From assembly GCF_012489685.1 (NCBI RefSeq), contig NC_080044.1, positions 56,473,507 to 56,537,506 on the forward strand: DNA of 64,000 nucleotides, given 5' to 3'. The DNA is from Lotus japonicus (Eukaryota; Streptophyta; Magnoliopsida; Fabales; Fabaceae). The translations under genes and the position numbers were made by a program. Every line of letters begins with the position of its first letter. The first letter of the stretch is position 1. Under the pieces are notes generated by a model. That model was given only the letters and a program-made list of their open reading frames with translations, ran no database searches and was not told the DNA's origin. Shown in pieces: positions 10,499-21,186 of the stretch.

Positions 10499-12427
10499 TG
10501 CGTTATGTGTTGTTGTGAAGAAGTGTCTTTTGTCGCAGAATCGACTTTACCTTAGGGTAAGCTTTTAGAGACTTTAATTTACCTAGAACACGTGGCGACG
10601 TGTCAAGTGAGATCGGAGACGTTGTAAGGCCCTAAGTTCAACTTGGAACAAATTTTATGGAAGTTTGAATAAAATTGAAGTTTTTGGCTATGTTTGATAA
10701 CTGGCAGATTAGAACTGTCAACTTGTGTGAATATTTAGAGGGTCTTAACGACTTCATTTGGGAAAACTTCCTTCATGAGAGTTGTAGCCCTTCAAGTCTA
10801 GAAAATTCTCCAAGTCGTTTCGCGTCGATCCGATATCTGTAGCTCCAGATATCCCCGTTTTAGTGAACGCAGTTCCGGCTGTACAGTGCCAACAGAATTA
10901 TTGCATTGTTTTCTTCTAAGTCCGTATTTAATTATGAATTTACCTTTGAGGGCTTAGGTTTTAGTAAGTTTCAGGCCTGAGTAAGTTCTTAAGTGATTGG
11001 GTCACGGGTTTTGACTTGGGTCGGGCTTGAAAGAAAACAAACCCTAGCCCAAGAGAGGGGGCGCGGGCTATGTAGGGTTTTGGGGGGGGGAGGGTTTCTT
11101 TTCACACTATTCTGAAGAAAGAAACCTTGTGCACTTCTGAAACACGTAAAAACAGAGGAGAAAGAGTGAGAGAAACTTTCCCCTTGCACCCTAGCCGTCA
11201 CCGTCCCAAGCCCTACCACCGTCGACGTGTTCACGCAAGAGAGAGGAGGAGTTCGCGAGCGAGAGGGAGAGAGGAAGGGTTACGCGTGGAGAAGAGGAGA
11301 GAAACCAGAACCTTGCTCTTCAATTTCATCTTTTCTTCAAGCCTAAGGACAAAGGTAAGGGCTGGTTCTAGGAATGGGTAGATTCTTTAGGGAATATGCC
11401 ATGAATTGCCACGAGAAACAACTTGAGTTTTGGACTGTTTTTGCATGATTTCCTGTACATGCTTGCTTGCTGGAATTTTTCTCTTGAAAAGCCATGAATA
11501 TGATCCTCAAACGTTGTTTATGATCTGAATCCTTGATTTTATGCGAGTTGCCATGGTATTTGTTAAGTTTTGTGCTATTTTGCACTTGTTATAGCATGAT
11601 CCTTGCTAAATGTTTGGTTCTGAAATTTTGAGTGGATATTTGGGTTGTTGGGGCTGTACCAAGATTGCCATGATCAAAGGGGAAGGAAGGAAAATTATTT
11701 TTGAAAACCATAGAGCCATGGGAGTTTCGCTGCCAGTTTTCTGTACTGGACAGCGGACTTCAGAGCCCCTTTTTACCTGTTTATGGTCATCGAATGAAAA
11801 AGTGAGTAAAATGAAAGTTGTAGATTTTCGAAATATCTTTCCAGACATATAAAAATCATAATTTTTGGTTTAGTAATGTGATCTGGGGGTCGTGTTTAGT
11901 AACTGTCACACTTGCTGTTTTTCCTGTTCCGGACAGTTAGCTTTAAGGCCTAATATCACCTAATTCTGGGACTCAAATGAACAAGTGTGTAACTAGAGAG
12001 TTGTAGATATTTAAAATAGCTTTCTAGAAAGGTATCATACGTGATTTTTGGTTGAAAGATGCATTATGTGGCTCTATTTTTGTGAAAGTTGTTTCTGCTG
12101 TCAATATGTTGAAGTTGCGATGATATATTATGCATGAGTGAATGTTCTTGCGTTCCCTTACGTGGATTATATTTATTTTCTCAGTTAATGGTTCAAGGGT
12201 CGCTCACCTAGCCGTAATTCCCTTGTAACCCGTGAATGTTGTGTTGTGAAGGTTGTTGTATAAAGAGTATGATAAGACTCTAGGATTGACTTTAGAGACT
12301 TAAACAAAGAGAAACGCGTAATTAACTCGCTTGCAAGAAGATTGTGAATGAAATTTTATTGGACATAGGTCTAGTGAGACTATGGACCATGAGAACGATG
12401 GTACCTTGCACGCGAGGGAGTTATTTG

Positions 12428-12560
12428 GGTTGACTGCGGTCTCCCGTGAACCTTGTGGGCCGGTGTGGCTCCACGTGATTAGGTTGATTGCGGTCACCGT
12501 GAACTTTTGTGGATCATTGCGGCTCCACGTGATTTGGTTGACTGCGGTCACCGTGATAAC
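12428..12560 (+). repeat. 54-bp tandem repeat in the solo LTR
   Basis: GGTTGACTGCGGT or GGTTGATTGCGGT starts units at 12428, 12482 and 12536. Units contain the small inverted repeat CGGTCACCG and the motif GGCTCCACGTGATT. The array corresponds in position to the stem-loop arrays of the Tekay-type LTRs. Confidence 0.75.
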
Positions 12561-12776
12561 CGTGCCTCTGCGGAAGCACGAAGATGGCCATGGAAGGTTT
12601 GGTGGGTTGTGTGAAGTGAGATTCCGTTAGTAACTGACTCTTTCCCATAAAAGACATATAATGTACTTATATTATATATGTTGTTGTTGGTTTTGTCATT
12701 ATCATTCTTTTGTTGGACCTGACCCTGCTTGTTTGCTATGTGTTTATTTGGGGGGGGGTAGATGATCGTGAAGATA

Positions 12777-12899
12777 ATGGCGACGACTCATTCTTGGGAG
12801 TTGATGCTACGTGGCGAGCCACTACCGGATGACGACTACACTTCTGATGAAGAGGAAGAAGATAAAGAGGAAGGGGCCAAGGATATGGTTGGGTTGTGA
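12777..12899 (+). CDS. Short acidic LTR reading frame (40 aa)
   Basis: ATG at 12777 opens a 40-residue frame that begins MATTHSWELM, contains PLPDDDYTSDEEEEDKEEG and stops with TGA at 12899. It lies 326 bases from the LTR end. The sequence before it (GACCCTGCTTGTTTGCTATG, then a TTTGGGG-type run) resembles the stretch before the larger frames at 9178, 13790 and 61375. This is similarity of position and character (acidic, Asp/Glu/Ser-rich), not clear protein homology. The inverted relative at 42522 ends 337 bases from its LTR end and is also acidic. It may be the last exon of a spliced product, or chance. Confidence 0.3.
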   Translation: MATTHSWELMLRGEPLPDDDYTSDEEEEDKEEGAKDMVGL

Positions 12900-13789
12900 G
12901 ACATCCATTTTTCTTTTGGGTTGAGAGTACCGAGTTTTGGAAGTATTGAACCATTACTTTATTTTAGTTGAGATAGTTTAACTTGATGTAATTTACTTTG
13001 AAGTTTTCTTCCGGATATTTATTTCATACTCTTTTCAATGATTAATAAAGTTTGAGGTTTACGTTGATGATTATTTCCGCAAGTTTGAAATGGTTAAGTT
13101 TCGAGAATTTTGTAAAATTGAACTTTTATCATTAATTCAAGATTAATAAGTGAATCGACGAAAACTCTTTACGAAAATTTGGTTAATTAGTTACTGTGTA
13201 ACACTCGAGAAATCGGGGCGTTACAGACGTTGTTTGACTAATCATTCTGCATTCATGCAGTATTAATGAGGTATTAACACAGGACGTACTCTGGACCTCG
13301 TCGGTTTCCAAAATGGTCATAAGACCCGGAATGCCGTGTAAGAGCGTTGGTAGACGTCTCTTGTAGCAGACCGAAATGGCAGACCTACGGGTTTACTGCT
13401 GATCTGACTACGTGTGGTTGTTGGAGTAAGAGGCACGCGGGCCGAAATGGCTCCACCGTGGCTGGTGTTAGGGTTGATCCGTTTGATGTCCATCCCTTTC
13501 CGGAATGCATGTGGTTAACTGGGTTAACCGTCATTTGCATATCATGCAGCATGCATACTAATTTAGTTGTCGGATGTGATTGCTATTTGTTAATCCTAAT
13601 TGGAACATGTTAAGTGTTTTATTGTCGTTTACGTTATCGTGAAATATGCAACCCTAGGATGTTATCCCTAGTTATAAGCCTAAGCGGTTATTTCTTATCT
13701 TTACCTATTGGGTTTATTATCTACATAGTTCTTTGGAGTTGACCCTCGCGTCTTCTGTGTGTGTTTTGGCGGACAACGCCTTTTGTCAG

Positions 13790-14269
13790 ATGTCCATTGC
13801 GGATTGGTTCACAATGGTCCACCCTTCGGGGGGGATCAGATATGAGATGATTGACCAGGATGACCCCGGTTCGTGGGTGGTAGACCCCGCTAGCCACCGC
13901 GCGACCTATTCCGGGAGGATCATGGAGGATAGGGTAGATAGGGGAGGACTCTTGGTAGAGGGAGTGCTGAGGAGGTGCTCTGTCAGCTTCAACTTGCCAC
14001 CGGGTGTGCATTGCGGACCAGGAGCAGGAGGACCACCACCGCCACCGTCATCTTCAGAGGACGAGGATCCCTCAGAGGAGGAGTCAGTGGGAGTGCCTTC
14101 GGCAGAGTCTAGTGCACCCACCGCTGCGATCATTGAGGATCATGGATCGGGCCCAAAGCCCGTTAGTCCAGCACCGGAGCGCATCGCTGTTGCGAGAGGG
14201 GGCGGGGTAGTGTTTGTAGACTTAGTTGTTCTGGATTCCGATTCAGACGACGATCATGCTGACACATAG
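13790..14269 (+). CDS. LTR-embedded conserved ORF, copy 2
   Basis: The frame encodes 159 residues from ATG at 13790, again directly after CAG. It shares with copy 1 (9178) DWFTMV, PSGG, RYEM, DQDDPG, WVVDP, HRATY, GRIMEDRVDR and SFNLPPGVHCGPG, then has a Pro-rich spacer, an EDEDP acidic patch and the end VDLVVLDSDSDDD. It is intact although the LTR around it is truncated and carries a solo LTR insertion, and the two copies differ at many scattered positions. An open frame after that much divergence is the main argument that it encodes something. No known domain is recognised. Confidence 0.58.
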   Translation: MSIADWFTMVHPSGGIRYEMIDQDDPGSWVVDPASHRATYSGRIMEDRVDRGGLLVEGVLRRCSVSFNLPPGVHCGPGAGGPPPPPSSSEDEDPSEEESVGVPSAESSAPTAAIIEDHGSGPKPVSPAPERIAVARGGGVVFVDLVVLDSDSDDDHADT

Positions 14270-14763
14270 TTTTGAGTGTTAGTGTGAGCTCCTCGAGTTA
14301 GGATTAGTGTAGGAGTAGAGTCTTAGCTCTGACAGTCATCGCTTCATTTGCTTCTTTGGGGGACAGGGTAGTTCCGCCTATAGCTTTTTGTGTGGTTTCC
14401 TTACGGGAATCACAGAGAGTTGGTTGGACTTAGGAGGTCTTACTTTCAGACCATTGGGTCAGCTTATTCTCAGTTTTTGAGGGATGGTGTTGCGGACACT
14501 TCACCTTTTCATTTGGTTTGTACATATTGCCTACGGGCGCTACTCTTCTATTACCCGTCACTGGAGGTTTACTCGTGACGAGGTTGCTACTTACAGCGGG
14601 GGCTGTTATATATATTGTATATTAGTTCTATTGCTTTTCGCATTTGGGTTTTATCTATTTCAGTTTGTCCTAGTTATTATCGAAAAAAAAAAATATTCAC
14701 GTTTTTCCGCATTAAGTTTACTTTTGGTTACTAAAGTGACGCCACCGAAATTGGGGTGTTACA

Positions 14764-17633
14764 GGCAGCATCTCACAGCTTCCGACAATCGCGGGACCCT
14801 CCTAAAAGTCGAAACATCACAAAAGTTCATTTTCAAAGTTGTAGTTCGTTAAGTTAGCTCTGCGTGGCCTCAATCAGACTGAAATTTCGCGACTTGTAGC
14901 CTGAGGTATGATCCTTTCATCGCAGACTGTGTCGAGAATTTGATGTTCTTGAGCGGCAGAATCTCACACCTTCCGACAATAGCGGGACCCTCCTAAAAGT
15001 CGATACTTCACAAAAGTTCTTTTTCAAAGTTGTAGCTCGTTAAGTTAGCTCCGCGTGGCCTCAATCAGACTGAAATTTCGCGACTTGTAGCCTGAGGTAT
15101 GATCCTTTCATCGCAGACTGTGTCGAGAATTTGATGTTCTTGAGCGGCCGCATCTCCCAGCTTCCGACAATCGCGGGACCGTCCTAAAAGTTGAATCTTC
15201 ACAAAAGTTCTTTTTCAAAGTTGTAGCACGTTAAGTTAGCTCCGCGTGTCCTCAATCAGACTGAAATTTCGCGACTTGTAGCCTGAGGTATGATCCTTTC
15301 ATCGCAGACTGTGTCGAGAATTTGATGTTCTTGAGCGGCCGCATCTCCCAGCTTCAAACAATCGCGGGACCGTCCTAAACGTTGAATCTTCACAAAAGTT
15401 CTTTTTCAAAGTTGTAGCTCGTTAAGTTAGCTCCGCGTGGCCTCAATCAGACTGAAATTTCGCGACTTGTAGCCTGAGGTATGATCCTTTCACCGCAGAC
15501 TGTGTCGAGAATTTGATGTTCTTGAGCGGCCGCATCTCCCAGCTTCAAACAATCGCGGGACCGTCCTAAAAGTTGAATCTTCACAAAAGTTCTTTTTCAA
15601 AGTTGTAGCTCGTTAGGTTAGCTCCGCGTGGCCTCAATCAGACTGAAATTTCGCGACTTGTAGCCTGAGGTATGATCCTTTCATCGCAGACTGTGTCGAG
15701 AATTTGATGTTCTTGAGCGGCCGCATCTCCCAGCTTCCGACAATCGCGGGACCGTCCTAAAAGTTGAATCTTCACAAAAGTTCTTTTTCAAAGTTGTAGC
15801 ACGTTAAGTTAGCTCCGCGTGTCCTCAATCAGACTGAAATTTCGCGACTTATAGCCTGAGGTATGATCCTTTCATCGCAGACTGTGTCGAGAATTTGATG
15901 TTCTTGAGCGGCCGCATCTCCCAGCTTCAGACAATCGCGGGACCGTCCTAAAAGTTGAATCTTCACAAAAGTTCTTTTTCAAAGTTGTAGCTCGTTAAGT
16001 TAGCTCCGCGTGGCCTCAATCAGACTGAAATTTCGCGACTTGTAGCCTGAGGTATGATCCTTTCATCGCAGACTGTGTCGAGAATTTGATGTTCTTGAGC
16101 GGCCGCATCTCCCAGCTTCCGACAATCGCGGGACCGTCCTAAAAGTTGAATCTTCACAAAAGTTCTTTTTCAAAGTTGTAGCACGTTAAGTTAGCTCCGC
16201 GTGTCCTCAATCAGACTGAAATTTCGCGACTTGTAGCCCGAGGTGTGATCCTTTCATTGTAGACTGTGTCGAGAATTTGATGTTCTTGAGCGGCAGCATC
16301 TCACAGCTTCCGACAATCGCGGGACCTTCCAAAAAGTCGATATTTCACAAAAGTTCTTTTTCAAAGTTGTACCTCGTTAAGTTAGCTCCGCGTGGCCTCA
16401 ATCAGACTGAAATTTCACGACTTGTAGCCTGAGGTGTGATCCTTTCATCGCAGACTGTGTCGAGAATTTGATGTTCTTGAGCGGCAGCATCTCACAGCTT
16501 CCGACAATCGCGGGACCCTCCAAAAAGTCGAAACTTCACAAAAGTTCTTTGTCAAAGTGGTAGCTCGTAACGTTAGCTTCGCGTGTCCTCAATCAGACTG
16601 AAATTTCGCGACTTGTAGCTTGAGGTGTGATCCTTTCATTGCAGACTGTGTCGAGAATTTGATGTTCTTAAGCGGCAGCATCTCACAGCTTCCGACAATC
16701 GCGGGACCCTCCTAAAAGTCGAAACATCACAAAAGTTCATTTTCAAAGTTGTAGCTCGTTAAGTTAGCTCCGCGTGGCCTCAATCAGACTGAAATTTCGC
16801 GACTTGTAGCCTGAGGTATGATCCTTTCATCGCAGACTGTGTCGAGAATTTGATGTTCTTGAGCGGCAGAATCTCACACACCCTCCTAAAAGTCGATACT
16901 TCACAAAAGTTCTTTTTCAAAGTTGTAGCTCGTTACGTTAGCTCCGCGAGGCCTCAATCAGACTGAAAATTCGCGACTTGTAGCCTGAGGTGTGATCCTT
17001 TCATTGCAGACTGTGTCGAGAAATTGATGTTCTTGAGCGGCAGCATCTCACAGCTTCCGACAATCGCGGGACCCTCCTAAAAGTCGAAACATCACAAAAG
17101 TTCTTTTTCAAAGTTGTAGCACGTTAAGTAAGCTCCGCGTGTCCTCAATCAGACTGAAATTTCACGACTTGTAGCCCGAGGTGTGATCCTTTCATTGCAG
17201 ACTGTGTCGAGAATTTGATGTTCTTGAGCGGCCGCATCTCCCAGCTTCCGACAATCGCGGGACCGTCCTAAAAGTTGAATCTTCACAAAAGTTCTTTTTC
17301 AAAGTTGTAGCACGTTAAGTTAGCTCCGCGTGTCCTCAATCAGACTGAAATTTCGCGACTTGTAGCCCGAGGTGTGATCCTTTCATTGTAGACTGTGTCG
17401 AGAATTTGATGTTCTTGAGCGGCAGCATCTCACAGCTTCCGACAATCGCGGGACCCTCCAAAAAGTCGAAACTTCACAAAAGTTCTTTGTCAAAGTGGTA
17501 GCTCGTAACGTTAGCTTCGCGTGTCCTCAATCAGACTGAAATTTCGCGACTTGTAGCCTGAGGTGTGATCCTTTCATTGCAGACTGTGTCGAGAATTTGA
17601 TGTTCTTAAGCGGCAGCATCTCACAGCTTCCGA
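14764..17633. repeat. 191-bp satellite, array 1 (about 15 monomers)
   Basis: GTGTCGAG recurs at 14929, 15120, 15311, 15502 and 15693, exactly 191 apart. Monomer variants differ in a few diagnostic places (GCGGCAGC or GCGGCCGC; ACCCTCC or ACCGTCC; GTAGCTCG or GTAGCACG). The left part mainly alternates two variants. One monomer near 16877 has lost 27 bases (spacing 164). The array is cut at 17633 by the element at 17634 and continues in phase at 28994. Confidence 0.97.
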
Positions 17634-18325
17634 TGTAAGACCTGGATTTTCAGAACAAGCTAGTTTTCGACTCACGCGTAGAATCAGTGTAAGCGTGACA
17701 GGAGTTTGATATTTGAGGAAGATTAATGAAGAAGAAAGTTCAGGAATTGCTTGAGGGATGTTGCGTAGTTGTTTTCGGAGTTAGTGCGAGTCGTCTGCAC
17801 ACTTGCCTTAGGGCGAGCGTGTCCAGAATAGGCTATTTCGCTCTTAAAGCAACGTTTTGAGTGAGATTTCGAACTCTCGGAAAATTTAAAGATTCTCTTT
17901 ATTTTTCCATCGACCAGCGTTTCATTTCGGAACTCTGGACTGTACGCACGATAGGTTTCACTTTTCGGATGTCCGCCGACGCTAATTTCTTTGCTTCGAA
18001 ACCCTATTTTCGAGCAATGGATGAAGACTTTTTCTATTCGGGACTTCTAACGAAGATTCCGTCCGCGTTGCCAGATTTGTTTCGACGTTTCCAATCTTTC
18101 TTCAGAAGGAAGTTTTGTCGTCCGGCGATCACAGCAAAAAGTAGTTTTTCGGGACAGATTTAACTTACACCGCTTTTGAGATTTTCGATATCGTTTTTCC
18201 CATATCATAGATATTTGTTTTGAGTTATGGATTTCTAACGCCAGAATCTCTCTTAGAATTCCTTGGTGAACGTGCTGCAAAAATCGGAATCGCGAAATTT
18301 TCATTTTCCCGCGATTTCACCCGCC

Positions 18326-18333
18326 TATAAATA
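18326..18333 (+). promoter_or_regulatory. LTR TATA box (5' LTR)
   Basis: TATAAATA within the near-palindrome GCCTATAAATAGGC, about 690 bases into the LTR. Confidence 0.78.
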
Positions 18334-19808
18334 GGCGAAAAAGCAAAATATCTTTCATTTTCCTCCATTAGTGGCCCAAATTCGTGGAGAGCAAGGGGGG
18401 AGGAGATTTTCGCGAAAACTTGACCAATCTTCGTGCAGTTCGTCCCTACTTCTAGGTATCAAGGTAACTAACACGATTCCTACCTCTGATTGTTGTTTCT
18501 GTTGCGTTTCTGAAGTCGTTTCTGTGCTCTAAGTTTTGAGCTTTTTCTAAAATTGTCCGATTTCTCTGATTTCTCGCTTGGGTTATGTTCCTTATGTTCC
18601 CCTGAGTCTAAAACCTCTGTCAGTAAACTCTGATTGCGATTCAGTTGTCCAGGATCTGAAAAATTGACTCAAAACTCTTTTTGTCTCACATTTCGAAACT
18701 TTATTGTCGTAAAGCTATAATCTGACTTCGTGCCTTTAGGATTTGTTGTCACGGATGTCATGAGGATCGTTGCTGTCAAATCTGTTTTCAGAACTGATAA
18801 CTTTGAAGTTTTGAGCCTTTATTTTGGACCAAAATGCCCCTGCGTAGTCGTATTTCGACCCGATTGTCCGAAAATTGTTCTGACAGTTTCTTTGCCTTAG
18901 TTTTACCCTAAAACTACCTTGTAAACTGGTTTGATCGAAGAAAAAGAGCCGAAGCCCTTTTCTCCTTATGGCCGTGGGTTTTTCCTAAGGGGGGGGGAGT
19001 TTTTCGTTTTCGAAAACTTGTCCTTTCGTACCCGTTTGTCGTATTCTGAAGCTTTGATGCTTTGTCTATCGTTTATGTATTGTTTTGCGATCGAACTAAT
19101 CGATTTTGTTTGAATTCTGCTTTGTTTTTCTCCGAGGTTCAGTTGAAGGAACTTTGGAATATTCAGAGCAACTGTTTGAGGACAACCTTGATTTCGAAGC
19201 TGGAACAGCTCGAGGTTAGGGCAACTTGCTATATTTAGCTATGATTTCATGATAGGCGTCGATAAACTCGACCTATGCTTTATCTGATGTTGTATATGAT
19301 GATGATTTCTTGTTATGATTGTTTCATAACTTATGATATTGATGATGTGTTGAATTGAGCGTTTTGACGCAACTTCGGAGTGGAGGTTCATTGATCCGGT
19401 GATCTTTGACATTTCGGGTTGGATGAACAAACCTAGGCAAGTCCAAATGTGGGGTTTGAGACTTAGCCATTTGTTGGGATTCGTTGGAATTCCTAGACTT
19501 TCCCCGGGAAATGTATTTTGGGTGGTTGATTTTTGGAAACTTAGAATGATAGAGCTTTCGAAAAATAAAGACTTGGGAAACTTAGACTTTGAGAAATAAA
19601 CTCATAATTTGACTAATTTGAATTGAAATCATTTTTATTAACGTTTAAGCATAGGAGAACTGAAGGGGAAAAATATTTACGAAAGGCGGGGAAAAGTCGA
19701 CCTTTGTTGTGGGTTTGGAGAGTTATCGGAATTGGGAAAGCCACTAAGGTGAGCTATGGTGATGATTGAAAGTCACCGAGTACTCTAGTACTCTTGGGAG
19801 TGTTGTTC

Positions 19809-19896
19809 GAGTCGTGCTGTATTGACCGGCACAGACTCTGGGCTTTGTTTGTGGGTTTTGTGGTGGGAGTTGTGTTGTATTGACCGACACTAACTC
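19809..19896 (+). repeat. Class III stem-loops (2 units)
   Basis: Units at 19809-19838 and 19867-19896 share the loop TGTATTGACCG. In the first, GAGTCGTGC pairs with GCACAGACTC. In the second, GAGTTGTGT pairs with ACACTAACTC. Two stem positions change on both arms at once. Confidence 0.7.
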
Positions 19897-19981
19897 ATGG
19901 TTTTGTTGGGATTGGGTTGTGAGCTAAACACTTCCGTGGTAAGGGCGATTCGTTGTTTGGCTAACCATATTGCATCAATCG

Positions 19982-20122
19982 GGTGAATAACGGGAATGGT
20001 TCACCTGTGCATATCATATGGTGAATAACGGGAATGGTTCACCAAGGATGAATAACGGGAATGGTTCATCCAGGATGGATAACGGGAATGGTCCATCCAT
20101 AGTGAAGAACGGGAAGCTTCAC
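19982..20122 (+). repeat. Class I stem-loops (5 units)
   Basis: The units share a loop close to TAACGGGAATGG. Stems: GGTGAA/TTCACC (19982 and 20020), GGATGAA/TTCATCC (20046), GGATGGA/TCCATCC (20073), and AGTGAAG/CTTCACT with a shorter loop (20101). Every arm change is matched on the other arm. Confidence 0.82.
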
Positions 20123-20552
20123 TGAGGCGTGAGACTTCGTGAAAGCATGGAACTTCACTGAAGCGTGAGACTTCGTGAAAGTGAGTAAGCTTCACTGAGG
20201 CGTGAGACTTCGTGAAAGCAGAAACTTCACTGAGGCGGGAGACCTCGTGGAGACGGGAACCTTCGCTGAAGCGGGAGACTTTGCGAAGGCGTACACCTTT
20301 GCTGAAGCGGGAGACTTTGCGGAGGCGTGCAACTTCACTGAAGCGTGAGACTTCGAGAAGGTATGGAACTTCATTGAAGCGGGAGACTTCATGAAGGCGC
20401 GAAACTTCACTGAAGCGTGAGACTTCGTGAATGCGTGAAAATTCACTGAAGCGTGAGACTTCGTGAATGTGTGAGATTTCACTGAAGCGTGAGACTTCGT
20501 GAAAGCCTAAGACCCCATTGAAGCGTGAGACTTCATGGAAGCGTGAGATTTC
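20114..20552 (+). repeat. Class II stem-loop array, 36-bp period (12 units)
   Basis: The core GCGTGAGAC or GCGGGAGAC lies at 20127, 20163, 20200, 20235, 20271, 20307, 20343, 20379, 20415, 20451, 20487 and 20523. Arms pair as TTCAC/GTGAA in most units, CCTTCGC/GCGAAGG in the unit at 20271, CCTTTGC/GCGGAGG at 20307 (two G-T pairs, allowed in RNA) and CTTCAT/ATGAAG at 20379. Inner arms GAGG/CCTC also co-vary. Confidence 0.88.
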
Positions 20553-20877
20553 ATCGTCGTTTACCCTAGGGCAACGACAGGGAACATTGGTTTAGTTGGA
20601 TACGTGTGTGTTGGGAGGACGATACATTGTTTGACTAACCTTATCACCTAACTTCCTATGTTGAGATTATGATGATTTGATGTTGATGAACATCGTTAGG
20701 TATTAATGATTGAACTGTGTAGGAGATTCGAGAACATGCTATGTATATACCTTAGAGTAGGCAATACATAACTTATATGTATATATATACAACATATGTA
20801 TATATCCCCTTTATCACAAGTTGATTGTATATCTATTGTATTCTGTAAGTTGACCCTAGCGCCTTGGCTTTGTTTGT

Positions 20878-21186
20878 ATGTTTGTGTTTGGGCGGTCGGC
20901 CTGCTGCCTGGCGTCTGTCAGCCGGTTCGTGATGATTCGTTGTGCGGGAAAGACCCGGAGCGGAACGACTATTACTAAAGCTTTCGACGAGGACCCGGAC
21001 TTCATGCCTGATCGAGGGAGGGTCGATGATAGTAGTGTGGGGTATGGGTGGTTAGAGTCTTTTGGAGTTGGTTGTTACTGTAATAGCTCTGATTCGTTTT
21101 GCTTTTGGGACAGGGTAGGTTCCCGATGCATGACTTTTTGTGTGGTTCTCTTACGGAGGGATCACAGTGAGTCAGTCGGACCATAG
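20878..21186 (+). pseudogene. Remnant of the LTR-embedded ORF in the 5' LTR
   Basis: The lead-in (TTGACCCTAGCGCCTTGG, then MFVFGRSACC in translation) is the same as before the intact frame of the solo LTR at 61342. After about ten codons the sequences part: the MADWF...GVHCGPG core is absent and a short unrelated frame of 102 codons replaces it. The downstream non-coding part (TTTTGTGTGGTTCT and so on) is conserved again. The core therefore appears to have been deleted or replaced in this non-autonomous family. Confidence 0.6.

Larger units (their letters stand above)
10623..13225 (+). mobile_element. Solo LTR (2603 bp), duplication GACGT
   Basis: It starts TGTAAGGCCCTAAG, ends GGGGCGTTACA and is flanked on both sides by GACGT (10618-10622 and 13226-13230). 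Removing it and one GACGT restores the host LTR (GGAGACGT followed by TGTTTGACTAATC), which matches 8610 onward. No primer site, polypurine tract or coding interior is present, so it is a solo LTR left by LTR-LTR recombination. A 54-bp tandem repeat (12428) and a short acidic frame (12777-12899) lie in its right half. An inverted fragment of this family is at 42185. Confidence 0.9.
10113..14763 (+). mobile_element. Truncated older Tekay-type LTR, interrupted by a solo LTR
   Basis: It resembles the LTR at 5989-10112 from about 7930 onward (for example GATAAGACTAAAA, AAACAACCTCTAAA, CGTGGCGACGTGTC) and ends with the same GGGGTGTTACA at 14763. Without the inserted 2603-bp LTR and its 5-bp duplication it measures about 2.04 kb. 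Its right end abuts the 191-bp satellite directly, so this older element had inserted into the satellite. Its left end is where the younger element joins at 10112/10113. It carries its own copy of the LTR reading frame at 13790-14269. Confidence 0.75.

Noticed and set aside
13347..13613. Cys/Trp-containing 88-codon frame in the older LTR
   Set aside because: The related stretch in the LTR at 5989 is not open in the same way. It lies in the non-coding part before the conserved reading frame.
17630..17634. A 5-bp target duplication for the element at 17634
   Set aside because: Only CCGA (4 bp) is shared by both flanks. TCCGA on the left against CCGAC on the right does not extend to five, so I report four.
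17861..18163. 100-codon frame repeated at 25346 and 58734
   Set aside because: It spans the U3 upstream of the TATA box in all three LTRs. Repetition reflects LTR copying, and the frame is broken in the less similar LTR at 5989.
20114..20552. CRISPR-like look of regularly spaced 36-bp repeats
   Set aside because: Units are contiguous variants without unique spacers, they lie inside a plant LTR and there are no cas genes. They are a hairpin minisatellite.
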